A DNA stretch of 9,612 nt from positions 1 to 9,612 of the forward strand of contig JBHHZP010000138.1 of NCBI GenBank assembly GCA_046758085.1. The letters run 5' to 3'. The notes under the pieces are model-generated. The model worked only from the letters and a program-made list of their open reading frames with translations, did not search any database and had not been told where the DNA came from. The position numbers were made by a program, and so were the translations under genes. This DNA comes from VRUB01 sp046758085. GTDB lineage: Bacteria > Pseudomonadota > Gammaproteobacteria > Acidiferrobacterales > SPGG2. Positions 1 to 7,057 of the stretch are shown piece by piece (positions within the stretch are counted from its first letter, which is position 1; each line of letters opens with the position of its first letter).

Positions 1-572
1 GCCGGGACATCGTACAGGGAAGGATCGATCCCGTTATAGACAACCCTGACCTTGGCAGGTTCCACCTTTTCCTGGTGGATAACGTCCTGTTGCACTGCTT
101 TTGAATTCGTAACAATGAGGTCAGTCATCCGGTTGGCGAGCCGTTCCGCGAGGACATAGTGCGGTTTTCCCGCTTTGAAGTGGCTCAGGCTCCTCCGGCT
201 GGCGATGACCATCGGGACCCCGGCTATCTTCGCCGCAAAGGTCCCGAGGGTGTATGCGTGGAACAGAAAGCCATGGATGATGTCCGGGGTCTCTGCTTTC
301 AGGGCAGCCAAGAAAGCCAGCAGGCATCGCGCGACCCGTATTGGGTTTCGCCACACGTTTAGGCCCCGCAGGCCGAAGCACCTGACCTCAGCTCCTGCCT
401 TTTCTAGGTCGGTGGCTAGTGGCCCCGTCGCCGTCAGGCAGAAGATGATTGGCGAGAACGCGGAGCAGTCCAGTCCTTTCACCAAGGCAACCAGTTGGTG
501 CTCTGTCCCCCCCACGTCGAGGGTCCCGATCACGTAGGCGATCCTGATGTAGTTGCTTCTCACCACCTTCAC
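1..572 (-). CDS. GT4-type glycosyltransferase, N-terminal part (cut by window edge)
   Basis: This encodes the N-terminal domain of a GT-B fold, family 4 (group 1) glycosyltransferase, which would transfer a sugar from an activated donor onto the growing glycan at the cytoplasmic membrane face. About 190 codons are visible and the frame is open to position 1. Visible motifs are the first strand and glycine loop (IAYVIGTLDVGGTEHQLVAL, about residues 10-29), then HGFLFHAYTLGTFAAKIAGV, an SRRS element, and the linker YNGIDPSLYDVP that normally precedes the C-terminal Rossmann domain. There is no ATG at the front. I chose GTG at 572-570 because GGAAGGAAG lies 8 bases upstream (589-581) and because this GTG overlaps the TGA of the upstream methyltransferase as GTGA. 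Downstream GTG codons at 566 and 563 are alternatives. The family is clear; donor and acceptor sugars cannot be told. Confidence 0.85.
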   Translation of the reverse strand, partial: MKVVRSNYIRIAYVIGTLDVGGTEHQLVALVKGLDCSAFSPIIFCLTATGPLATDLEKAGAEVRCFGLRGLNVWRNPIRVARCLLAFLAALKAETPDIIHGFLFHAYTLGTFAAKIAGVPMVIASRRSLSHFKAGKPHYVLAERLANRMTDLIVTNSKAVQQDVIHQEKVEPAKVRVVYNGIDPSLYDVP

Positions 573-1497
573 GGTCCAGGCTTCCTTCCCCGCACGGCTA
601 CAGGAAAATCCGACAATTCAATCTCGGCCAACCCTTCTGAGCGGAACCAGCGGTAGACCTCCGGGTAGGTGCGCTTCGACTGATACCTGGGGGAATACCA
701 ATCGAAGGTGTCCAGGATCCGCCAGGCTGGATTGGGGTGCATGCTGATGGGGAGGATCCGCCAAAATAGGCGTTCGCAGAGAGGGATCCTATAGAATAGA
801 CGTAGTACAAGGGGATAGCGATGTGGCAGATGGCGTGGAGCAACCTGAGCGACATCCTGGTGGTAAATCGGCGGTAGAGGTCAGTGCGTTTTACCCATCG
901 CTCAGGTGGCCCGTAAACCCAGATGGCGATCTTCCCTCCGGGTTTCAGGAATCGCGGGAGCTGGCGGAAGGCCTTCTCACAGTCGGGGGTGTGGTGGAGG
1001 ACGCCGATGCTATAGATGAGGTCGAAGCTCTCTTCGGGAAATGGCATGTGGAACAGATCGGCTTGGAGGATGAGCACGTCCTCTCGATGTCCGAGGTTTT
1101 GGTGGGCGGCTTCGACGGCATAACTCATATCCAAGCCGATGACGTTTCCGCCCCATCGACTTACCACATCGGCGAAGCGCCCCATTCCGCAGCCGACATC
1201 CAGGATCAGCTTCCCGTTCACATCCTCCGGGCCAAAACCCGTCTTCTGGTGGAACATTCTTTCCGATTCGCTGCTATGAGCGGTGTCGAGCTGGGTCATC
1301 CGGTGTTGGTTCCACTGGAAGCTAAAGCTATCTGTATACTCGTCGGCATCTATGAAGCGCAGTACACCTCGGACGACCGGTACCACGGTGCCGCAGCCGG
1401 TGCAGCGAGCGCCGTTGGTCGCCCACGACGCTTCCGACGGCAGAGGATCCCCGCAGCGCAGGCACACCAGCAGCCCGGTTAGATCAAGTCTCCTCAA
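569..1497 (-). pseudogene. SAM-dependent methyltransferase with N-terminal zinc-ribbon-like motif, one frameshift
   Basis: This is a class I SAM methyltransferase, probably acting on a sugar or glycolipid. The start is TTG at 1497, with a perfect AGGAGG 6 bases upstream. Near the N-terminus two Cys pairs (C12, C15 and C32, C35) form a Trm112-like zinc ribbon, common in methyltransferases of glycan loci. Motif I is LILDVGCGMGRF (about residues 97-108); later come VIGLDMS, FDLIYSIGVLHHT and RFLKPGGKIAIWVYG. After YYVYS (near 790-796) the frame turns to unlikely sequence, while the frame one base over reads RIPLCERLFWRILPIS and continues to KPGP and TGA at 571-569. Restoring one missing base gives 309 residues ending in a GTGA overlap with the next gene, so I take the shifted frame as the true C-terminus. 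The uncorrected frame stops at 598. It may be a live gene with a sequencing error. Confidence 0.8.
581..589 (-). promoter_or_regulatory. Ribosome binding site deciding a GTG start
   Basis: GGAAGGAAG on the minus strand lies 8 bases before GTG at 572. It sits inside the last codons of the upstream methyltransferase, so translation of the two genes is probably coupled. Confidence 0.55.
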
Positions 1498-1606
1498 GCT
1501 AGGCCTCCTGCCAGTGCCTAGTATAGGTTTTCCCCTCCGTGGGTCCAGGCTACGCGCGTACGTCCAGCCTGGTTCCACCCAGATCAGGCCAACAGGGCCG
1601 CAGTTC
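1498..1606 (-). promoter_or_regulatory. Intergenic spacer with a possible internal promoter
   Basis: This 109-base gap is the longest spacer between adjacent minus-strand genes downstream of the IS. On the minus strand it holds TGGACC, 16 bases, then TATACT (1525-1520), resembling a -35/-10 pair with 4/6 and 5/6 matches to the sigma-70 consensus. It would give a short leader carrying the AGGAGG site before TTG 1497. An inverted repeat CCAGGCT/AGCCTGG (1545-1551 with 1566-1572, loop of 14) overlaps the upstream side. There is no T-run after the hairpin, so it is not a standard intrinsic terminator. The promoter call is inference from consensus match alone. Confidence 0.3.
1504..1509 (-). promoter_or_regulatory. 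Consensus Shine-Dalgarno sequence supporting a TTG start
   Basis: AGGAGG on the minus strand, 6 bases before TTG at 1497. It argues against the in-frame ATG at 1629, which would add 44 residues of non-conserved-looking sequence and overlap the 3' end of the upstream glycosyltransferase. Confidence 0.65.
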
Positions 1607-2851
1607 TCACCGGAGCCCTCCCATAGCATGTGTCCCCCGCCGGTACTTTGCGCGCACCGCCTCCACAGCCAGGTAAAGCCAAGCTACTGCCCAAATCCGG
1701 CGCCGAATGCTTAGTGACGCTGGGCGGAGCGGCCTTTCCTGCACCAGATCAGCGTATAACCGCTCAAGGGTTGCCGCCGTTGCCTCGAGTGTCAGGTCCT
1801 TCGACGCGACCGCGGTCCTTGCGGCCGTCGCGAGACTTGCCGCAGTCCCAGGGTTCGCCAAACAGTCCAGGATTGCGTCGGCCAGCGCCTCGTGATCTCC
1901 CGGTGAGACCAGCCGTTCGGTTCGCCCATCTTCAAGGAGCTCCGGAATATCCCCGATGCGACTCGCCACGATGGGGCAGCCGGCTGCCATCCCCTCCAGC
2001 AGAATCTTCGGCACGCTCTCGTACCGGCGCGAGGGGATCACCAACAGGTCGAGCATCGTAAGTACATCCCCCAGGTCCGTTCGCGTCCCTACAAACCGTA
2101 CGTGGCCTGCGATGTGGGTGCGCGCCGCCAGGCTCTCGAGGGCCGCCCGGTCGGCGCCGTCTCCGATGAAAACAAAGGTCGCGGTTGGCATAACCTGAAG
2201 AATCCGGGACGCAGCCCGGAGTAGAACCGACTGTCCCTTGTGTCTGTCATCAAGGCGTGCCACCACGCCGATCGCAGGTCCCTCGCCAGGGATCCCGAGC
2301 GCGGCCCGGGTCGCCGCTGATGGCCGGGTAGGGACCAGCTCTGCCGGCTCCACGCCGTCGTAGACCGTCCGGGTCCGGTCCGGTGGAAGGCCTTGCTGGC
2401 CAATCGCAAGCTGTCTTGCCCCCTCGCCGTCCGCGATTGCCAGGTCGACTACCGGAGCCTGCGCCCGGTCGAGCAGCAGCTCAGCCCACCCCTTCCACGT
2501 GTCCCAGGCTTGAATCGCGATCACTCGCGCTGCCGGTCCCGCTTCGAGGGATGCCAGCGTGCCCCACCAAATTGTGGGATAGCCGTAGCTGTGCACGACC
2601 TCTGGGCGGAGCTTTTCCAATGCCGCCATGAGCCGCCGCAGGTCCGAGGGGAAGGCGCGCGCGGTAGCAGCTCCAGCGGACGGTCGTCACAGGGATCTGC
2701 CGTGCTCGGTATTCCTCCATAAGCGGCCCGCCGTCCGACAGCAGCACCACCTCTACCGGCACACCCCTTGCCAGCAACGCACCTGCCAGCTTGAGGACGT
2801 TCCGCTCCTCCCACCCATCTGTGCCGAACCCACCACAAACACTACTCGCAC
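1607..2851 (-). pseudogene. GT4-type glycosyltransferase with two compensating frameshifts
   Basis: This is a GT-B fold family 4 glycosyltransferase of about 414 residues once two opposite single-base shifts are allowed. Starting at GTG 2851 (GAGGG 6 bases upstream) the frame reads VRVVFVVGSAQMGG. It then loses one base in the G run at 2810-2812, and the neighbouring frame continues EERNVLKLAGALLARGVPVE, restoring the GGxE loop typical of the family. Near 2655-2672, in a CGCGCGCG tract, the original frame returns with FPSDLRRLMAALEKL. The C-terminal domain is intact: IGVVARLDDRHKGQ, FVFIGDGADR, VRFVGTRTDL, and the EX7E pair in YESVPKILLEGMAAGCPIV. The original frame has a TAG between the two shifts, so the gene as written cannot give the full protein. 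The start overlaps the end of the GT2 gene by 10 bases. Read uncorrected, only 1607-2629 is open with the C-terminal domain. Confidence 0.8.
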
Positions 2852-3807
2852 CGCGTTCCCTCAAGGCGCGCTCGGATGAAGCCAACGCTCCGCGCCAGGA
2901 ACCGTGCCACCCCCAGCCATCGTGGCACCAATGGGGGGGTCGCCAGCGCGAGGCGCCAGGCTGCCAACGCTGTCGAGGGCTGATGGCTCCAAGCCGCCGC
3001 TGCCTCGGTCCGTGCCGCTGCCAGTTCTCCCCGGGCCGCGAGAGCAAGCGAGACCTTCCAGCGTACCTCAGCGAACCTCGCCTCAGCCCGTCGTCCCAGC
3101 CGTGCGCGGAAATCCGGTCTTGAGGCGAGGACCTTTTCCATGGAGCGGAGCACGCCTCGCCACAGCGCAACTTCGTCTCGGCTTTTCCGATCTGGATGCC
3201 AGCGATGGCGGCCCGTGGGACAGTCTAGGCGAACAGCCTTCCAGTCAAGCGCCACCCGCAGCAGCAGGTCCGTGTCCTCGTTGTGATACAGCTCCTCGTC
3301 GAATCCGCCCACCTGCTCCACCGCCTCACGCCGGAGCAGGACGGAGTCGAACCCGATTCGAGTCGTCAAGAAGAGCTGCTTGGCGACCGAACCGCCAGCG
3401 TCTGGGTGGACCGGCTGGTGCACGGTCTCTGCCGGCAGATCCGGGCCGAAGGTGATACTCGGTCCATACACGAAACCAGCCGTTGGGCAGGCTTCAAGGA
3501 CAGGAACCTGGATTGCCAGCTTGTCAGGTGGTGCTACATCGTCCGAATCGAGGAAGGCAAGGTAGACACCGCGGGCAAGGGCGACCCCGGTGTTCCGTGC
3601 GGCTGCACACCCCCGGTGTGGCGTTCGCACCGTCCGGATGGTATCGCCACACCGCGCCAGCACCGTCGGCGTCTCGTCGGTCGAGCCATCGTCGACGACG
3701 ATCACCTCCCGGGTCGGGTAGGTCTGCCCCAGGGCGCTTTCGATTACCTCCTCTACCAAGGGGGCCCGGTTGTAAGTCGGAATGATGAAGCTGGCCAACG
3801 TCGTCAT
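2842..3807 (-). CDS. GT2-type glycosyltransferase
   Basis: This is an intact 321-residue family 2 (GT-A fold) glycosyltransferase that would use a nucleotide-sugar donor at the inner face of the membrane to extend a glycan. The N-terminus is diagnostic: SFIIPTYNRAPLVEEVI (residues 6-22), EVIVVDDGSTDETP with the nucleotide-binding aspartates (about 34-47), then AAARNTGVALARG and the metal-binding DXD region in FLDSDD. EQVGGFDEELYHNEDTDLLLR (residues about 165-185) is the usual acceptor-side block with the ED pair. The last 80 residues are alanine- and arginine-rich and helical-looking; no transmembrane segment is apparent. ATG 3807 lies 4 bases after the TGA (3814-3812) of the methyltransferase remnant, and the 3' end overlaps the next GT4 by 10 bases, so it sits in a tight operon. 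GC is high (70% in 3001-3060). The substrate is unknown. Confidence 0.92.
   Translation of the reverse strand: MTTLASFIIPTYNRAPLVEEVIESALGQTYPTREVIVVDDGSTDETPTVLARCGDTIRTVRTPHRGCAAARNTGVALARGVYLAFLDSDDVAPPDKLAIQVPVLEACPTAGFVYGPSITFGPDLPAETVHQPVHPDAGGSVAKQLFLTTRIGFDSVLLRREAVEQVGGFDEELYHNEDTDLLLRVALDWKAVRLDCPTGRHRWHPDRKSRDEVALWRGVLRSMEKVLASRPDFRARLGRRAEARFAEVRWKVSLALAARGELAAARTEAAAAWSHQPSTALAAWRLALATPPLVPRWLGVARFLARSVGFIRARLEGTRCE
2858..2862 (-). promoter_or_regulatory. Ribosome binding site inside the end of the GT2 gene
   Basis: GAGGG on the minus strand, 6 bases before GTG at 2851. It supports translational coupling between the GT2 gene and the following GT4 gene. The nearby GTG at 2842, which overlaps the GT2 stop as TAGTG, is the alternative start. 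Confidence 0.45.
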
Positions 3808-3811
3808 GGCA

Positions 3812-4003
3812 TCAGGTCCCGGTCCTCAAGCCCACGTCTCGCTTCCCGCGAGCCGCCAGGAAGATGTGGGGACCCTGAGTGCTCCATCCCGTGACCTCGT
3901 GGAACGCGGGTTGCAGCAGCGCCAAGAGGTCCGTCGCCTCCAGCAACGTGACCTTGGGGCTGTTGACCGGCGCAGGCCACCCCAGCGCCGAAGGACCCGC
4001 CAC
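3812..4003 (-). pseudogene. Methyltransferase C-terminal remnant
   Basis: This frame (GTG 4003 to TGA 3814-3812) reads like the last 60 residues of a SAM-dependent methyltransferase: NSPKVTLLEATDLLALLQPA, then HEVTGWSTQGPHIFLAARGK, then a basic tail. The pattern of an asparagine/proline turn, a strand, a short helix rich in leucine and a final strand ending in FLAARGK is what follows motif III in small-molecule methyltransferases. The catalytic front half (DxGxGxG motif) is absent: a TGA at 4012-4010 closes the frame upstream and the preceding sequence belongs to a GT4 gene in another frame. GC is 67% in 3841-3900 and 72% in 3961-4020. The remnant is followed after 4 bases by the GT2 start, so the intact gene probably stood directly upstream of GT2 before it was truncated. 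The family call rests on pattern recognition of a short segment. Confidence 0.55.
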
Positions 4004-4431
4004 CGTCGGTCACGTGGGTACCACCGCGGATCACAACGTTCAGCAACTGTAACGGTGTGACCCAGCCCCAAACTCGCAAGCGGAGTCAAACAACTCGTTT
4101 CGGTACCGAAACTGATTAGCCTGCTGCGACTGAGGGTCGCGAGAGCATCGCGTAGCCGCCCGATGCGCCAAGCGTTGTTTATGAGCCCCGCAGGCAGTCC
4201 ATTTGACTGCCGCACTAGCGGTAACTGTCGGAAGTCGATAGCTGAATTCAAGCTGTAGAACGGCTTCGCAGCATCCAATGCCAGAATAGTAACTAGCTGG
4301 CCGCGCTGAGACCATGCATGAGCAAGCGTCACGAGCGTGCGTTCGGCCCCACCCGCACCCAACCCCCCGACGACTAGGATGATTTGCCCCGTAGTGTACT
4401 GGGTCAACGTCCTGACGAGCACCCGCCGCAA
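3990..4431 (-). pseudogene. GT4-type glycosyltransferase, N-terminal fragment
   Basis: This starts like a normal group 1 glycosyltransferase: IILVVGGLGAGGAERTLVTL (about residues 17-36) contains the GAGGAER donor-domain loop, followed by QLVTILALDAAKPFYSLN and, at about residue 125, TVTVAERCDPRWYPRDRRW. In this subfamily that last block (SERxDPR...) is normally followed by the rest of the N-terminal domain and the whole donor-binding C-terminal domain. Here it ends at about residue 150; the frame continues as arginine-rich sequence to TGA at 3828-3826 while a methyltransferase tail appears in another frame. More than half the enzyme, including the EX7E region, is missing. The start is uncertain: TTG 4431, GTG 4422 and TTG 4407 all lie in frame without a strong ribosome site. 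It begins 18 bases after the upstream methyltransferase stop. GC in the body is about 47-55%. Confidence 0.72.
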
Positions 4432-4449
4432 GCCCGATCAGTACTGCGC

Positions 4450-5253
4450 TTAGGGAACGCTTGCGACACAGGCGATGTAGGGCGACGTCCAGCGATTGGG
4501 GAATTCTGGCATACCTACGATCTCTGTCGCCCAGACAATCTTCGTTGCCCAAGCAGCGAGACGTACCGCGGCTGCATGCCAGGTCTTATCAGCTCGACTA
4601 CTGAAATTGATCACGCTCCAGTTAACCGTCCCGATGTAGCAAGCGGCATCAACTCTTAACCCACATGTTTCGTGAGCAAGCGCAAGTTGTGCCAAGTCTA
4701 CTGGAACGTGGACCTCGTAGACTCGTCGATCGACCACCTTCTGAAGCCATCCGACGATGTGCGTCATATTCGGAATGATCGTAATGATTTGTCCCCCAGG
4801 CCGCCCTAGCCTGGCTAGCTGATCAATGATTCGTTCAGTTGGAGCAAAGTGCTCGACCAAACCGAAACTAAGCACTACGGAGAAGCGACGCTGTAAAGAA
4901 TGCGGAAGTGCGAATATGTCCGCTTCGTAGATTTCTCCAATAATTTGAGCCTTCAGTAGCGCGGCGCGCGCCTGTGAGCATCCCGTTTCCGAGTAATCGA
5001 TCCCCGACACCCTGAAACCATACTCTTTCGCAAAATATGGCAACCAACGAGACGAGCCACACCCTACCTCGACGAGTTCTACTTCACCATTTGACTGGCA
5101 GCGCTGAAGGAACGGATGCATAAACTGACCGAAGCGGTGCCACATATAGTTATCCAATGTCCGGTCTTTGGGGTCGATCGCCGCCGGTGCCTCCCGCCCT
5201 AACCAATTCCGCTCCCAGTACTCGCGGCCTGCCCGATCCTTCCAATCATCCAT
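4450..5253 (-). CDS. SAM-dependent methyltransferase (class I)
   Basis: This is an intact 267-residue class I methyltransferase, presumably acting on a sugar in the glycan made by this locus. It begins MDDWKDRAGREYWERNW, an aromatic N-terminal helix often seen ahead of such domains. Motif I is LVEVGCGSSRWLPYF (about residues 60-74), followed by the acidic SAM-ribose position in VSGIDYSET (82-90), the adenine region YEADIFALP, and SVVLSFGLVEHF and PGGQIITIIPNM for the later strands. ATG 5253 has no strong Shine-Dalgarno sequence. A 42-base gap separates it from the preceding methyltransferase; it carries the 8-base direct repeat GAGTTACG (5257-5264 and 5282-5289) of unknown meaning. The gene is less GC-rich than the block from GT2 onward. 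The methylated position cannot be predicted. Confidence 0.88.
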   Translation of the reverse strand: MDDWKDRAGREYWERNWLGREAPAAIDPKDRTLDNYMWHRFGQFMHPFLQRCQSNGEVELVEVGCGSSRWLPYFAKEYGFRVSGIDYSETGCSQARAALLKAQIIGEIYEADIFALPHSLQRRFSVVLSFGLVEHFAPTERIIDQLARLGRPGGQIITIIPNMTHIVGWLQKVVDRRVYEVHVPVDLAQLALAHETCGLRVDAACYIGTVNWSVINFSSRADKTWHAAAVRLAAWATKIVWATEIVGMPEFPNRWTSPYIACVASVP

Positions 5254-5295
5254 ACCGAGTTACGGTCGAAACCCCATATATGAGTTACGTAAGTC

Positions 5296-6243
5296 TCACC
5301 CTTTTATAGCGAGGACATGATAAGCGCACTTCGGATTTTCTCGCTCATTAAGGAGCTTCATATTACTAAAGTTTCCTTTAGCCATCCATCCCTCTATTAC
5401 TTCTAAGGGAATAACCCAGTTATAGAAAGGCTCAAGTGCGTCAAGCAGACCGAGCTTGCTACCCTTTGGCAGTCGACGCATGTTCCGCCACAGGTTCTTG
5501 ACATTCTCAATGAAAGGATAATCACTGTCCCAGCGCCGGTTGAAGATGTTGTCGACCATCGCGAGTCGCTCACTCACGGTTCGCAGTCGGTGAAACTTGC
5601 GACGCTGATACTTTGTGATCGAGGCCCCATGCATGCCTTCAGGGGCATAGACCATCATATAGAGAGTCCCGCCCGGCTTCACCGTAGCGGCAGCATTTAG
5701 GAAGGCCTGCAGGGGATCGTGCGTGCACATCGCGACGCCCCAGAACACAGTAAAGTCGAACTGCTCCTTCAATTCAGGGTACTCACGAATGAGTGTCATG
5801 ATGTTGGCCTTCATGACTCGGTCGTTATACCGGCGAACGCTCTGCAAGGCGCTCTCCGACATGTCGACGGACAATACAGAGGCCGCGCCGATTTTCTGCA
5901 GCGTCCGCGTCCAACGCCCCATTCCGCATCCGATATCGGCGCACTCCTTTCCTTTGATCAAAAAAACATCAATCGGATGATCTAAGGGGCGGGCGCCGCA
6001 CGACGCATCGTAATGTTCAACTCCCAACGGATGATGCCCTGTCCATTCATATACACGATCGGCGATGTAGTCGTCATCGACGCAGGCACCGGGGTGGCGG
6101 TAATAGCCGTCCTTGCCTTCAAGCCCTAGACGCCACTGCAAATCAAACTCTTCTGAATACCCTAAAGGCGGGACATCATACTGTCCGGAGTACTCGTCTC
6201 TCCAAATGATGCGGTTGTCATCAAAGTGCGTGTTCCTCTGCAT
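5296..6243 (-). CDS. SAM-dependent methyltransferase (class I), 315 residues
   Basis: This is an intact class I methyltransferase with a long N-terminal segment. Residues 1-95 include YSEEFDLQWRLG and ADRVYEWTGHHPLG, the FxxQW-like front typical of glycan-locus methyltransferases. Motif I is KECADIGCGMGRWTRTL (about 99-115), then VLSVDMSESAL (123-133), ANIMTL, FDFTVFWGVAMCTHD and TVKPGGTLYMMVYAP for the core strands. The C-terminal part holds basic helices (KYQRRKFHRLR) and a closing strand ending in YHVLAIKG. ATG 6243 follows the broken methyltransferase by 45 bases with GAGG 11 bases upstream, so it is co-directional and probably in the same transcript. GC is low (45% in 5281-5340). The fold is similar in outline to the 569-1497 gene but without the Cys pairs, so the two are not simple duplicates. 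A role in O- or N-methylation of a sugar is inference from context. Confidence 0.9.
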   Translation of the reverse strand: MQRNTHFDDNRIIWRDEYSGQYDVPPLGYSEEFDLQWRLGLEGKDGYYRHPGACVDDDYIADRVYEWTGHHPLGVEHYDASCGARPLDHPIDVFLIKGKECADIGCGMGRWTRTLQKIGAASVLSVDMSESALQSVRRYNDRVMKANIMTLIREYPELKEQFDFTVFWGVAMCTHDPLQAFLNAAATVKPGGTLYMMVYAPEGMHGASITKYQRRKFHRLRTVSERLAMVDNIFNRRWDSDYPFIENVKNLWRNMRRLPKGSKLGLLDALEPFYNWVIPLEVIEGWMAKGNFSNMKLLNERENPKCAYHVLAIKG

Positions 6244-6288
6244 GGTCCACTAGACCTCGCTCAAACTACAAAGACTTTAGCTATTGCT

Positions 6289-7019
6289 TCACCGTTTCAC
6301 GGCAAGCAATAGCACGTTGCTGTAAAATGCGTATGGTCGATCTGCTTTGTCCAAGCACGCGTCCAACCCATTTATCAACACGGACAACAGAACCCAGATC
6401 GGAAACAGACTCCCTTTGATCAACTGCTCGGCGTGCGTTAGGTTGAGAATACAATCAATCCAATTAAGGCTAAGTAGCTCGAGAGTGCTACCAATCCCCC
6501 CTTTCCTTTTAATCTCTGCTATCTCGAAGTGCTCTCCTAATCGTGCACGCAGACACCCCGCAGAGACGCGGGTGTAGTCGTCAGGGCAGCCGTGGACATT
6601 GTAAATAAAGGGCAGGGTTACGAGAACCTTACCCCCCGGCTTTAACATACGCCTTACCTTACCTATCACCTACGACATATTTGAAACATCCTCAAGGACC
6701 TGGGTGCAAATTACCGCGTCGAAGTAAGCGTCGGATAAGGGCCATTGACCGTCACGCGAAAGGACGACATCAGCCTTTGACTCTGGTGTAACATCCACCT
6801 CCATGTGTTCAACCATCGCCTCGCGGCTTAACCATTGCCATATGGCTTCTCTCCACATCCTATGTCCGCTATGCGCCCTTCAAGGCTAGGTAGAATTCGC
6901 CTAAGATCTGCATACAGATCCTTAGTCGCCAGCCATTGAAAGTGCCACGGGCGTATATTCGGGTGGCGCCCACAAATAGCGTCATAAATCCGGCTGTATG
7001 CCTGACCCAAGGAAGTCAC
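6289..7019 (-). pseudogene. SAM-dependent methyltransferase broken by a frameshift and an amber stop
   Basis: Three consecutive pieces assemble into one 243-residue methyltransferase. The first (GTG 7019) ends GRIADIGCGEKPYGN, which is motif I. Near 6838 one base is missing: restoring it joins KPYGKWLSREAMVEHM and continues VDVTPESKADVVL and DAVICTQVLEDVSNMS. There a TAG (6672-6670) interrupts the frame, and the same frame resumes directly as VIGKVRRMLKPGGKVLVTLP, the usual post-motif-III block, then ends at AVKR and stop 6291-6289. CAG (Gln) to TAG is the simplest origin of the stop. C-terminal hydrophobic segments (IWVLLSVLINGLDACL) suggest membrane association. It follows the GT4 gene by 38 bases. 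A frameshift plus a substitution makes real decay more likely here than at the other indels, though sequence error cannot be excluded. Confidence 0.8.
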
Positions 7020-7057
7020 GGATGTGATTTCTAGAGCATGATTGTCGTATGTGTAGG

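Noticed and set aside
823..1482. Plus-strand open frame of 219 codons
   Set aside because: It is antisense to a methyltransferase with clear SAM motifs; no recognisable domain or ribosome site.
1545..1572. Intrinsic terminator in the 1498-1606 gap
   Set aside because: The hairpin has a 14-base loop and is not followed by a T-run on the coding strand.
2481..3170. Minus-strand frame of 229 codons taken as its own gene
   Set aside because: Only the middle portion (NVLKLAGALLARGVPV) is meaningful, and it belongs to the frameshifted GT4 gene; the remainder is a shadow of the GT2 and GT4 genes.
2904..3455. Plus-strand open frame of 183 codons
   Set aside because: Low-complexity Pro/Arg/Ser-rich product opposite an intact GT2 gene; typical of high-GC antisense frames.
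6670..6672. Amber recoding (pyrrolysine or suppressor) of the TAG
   Set aside because: It is the only such case, and the same gene also has a frameshift; a nonsense mutation explains it.
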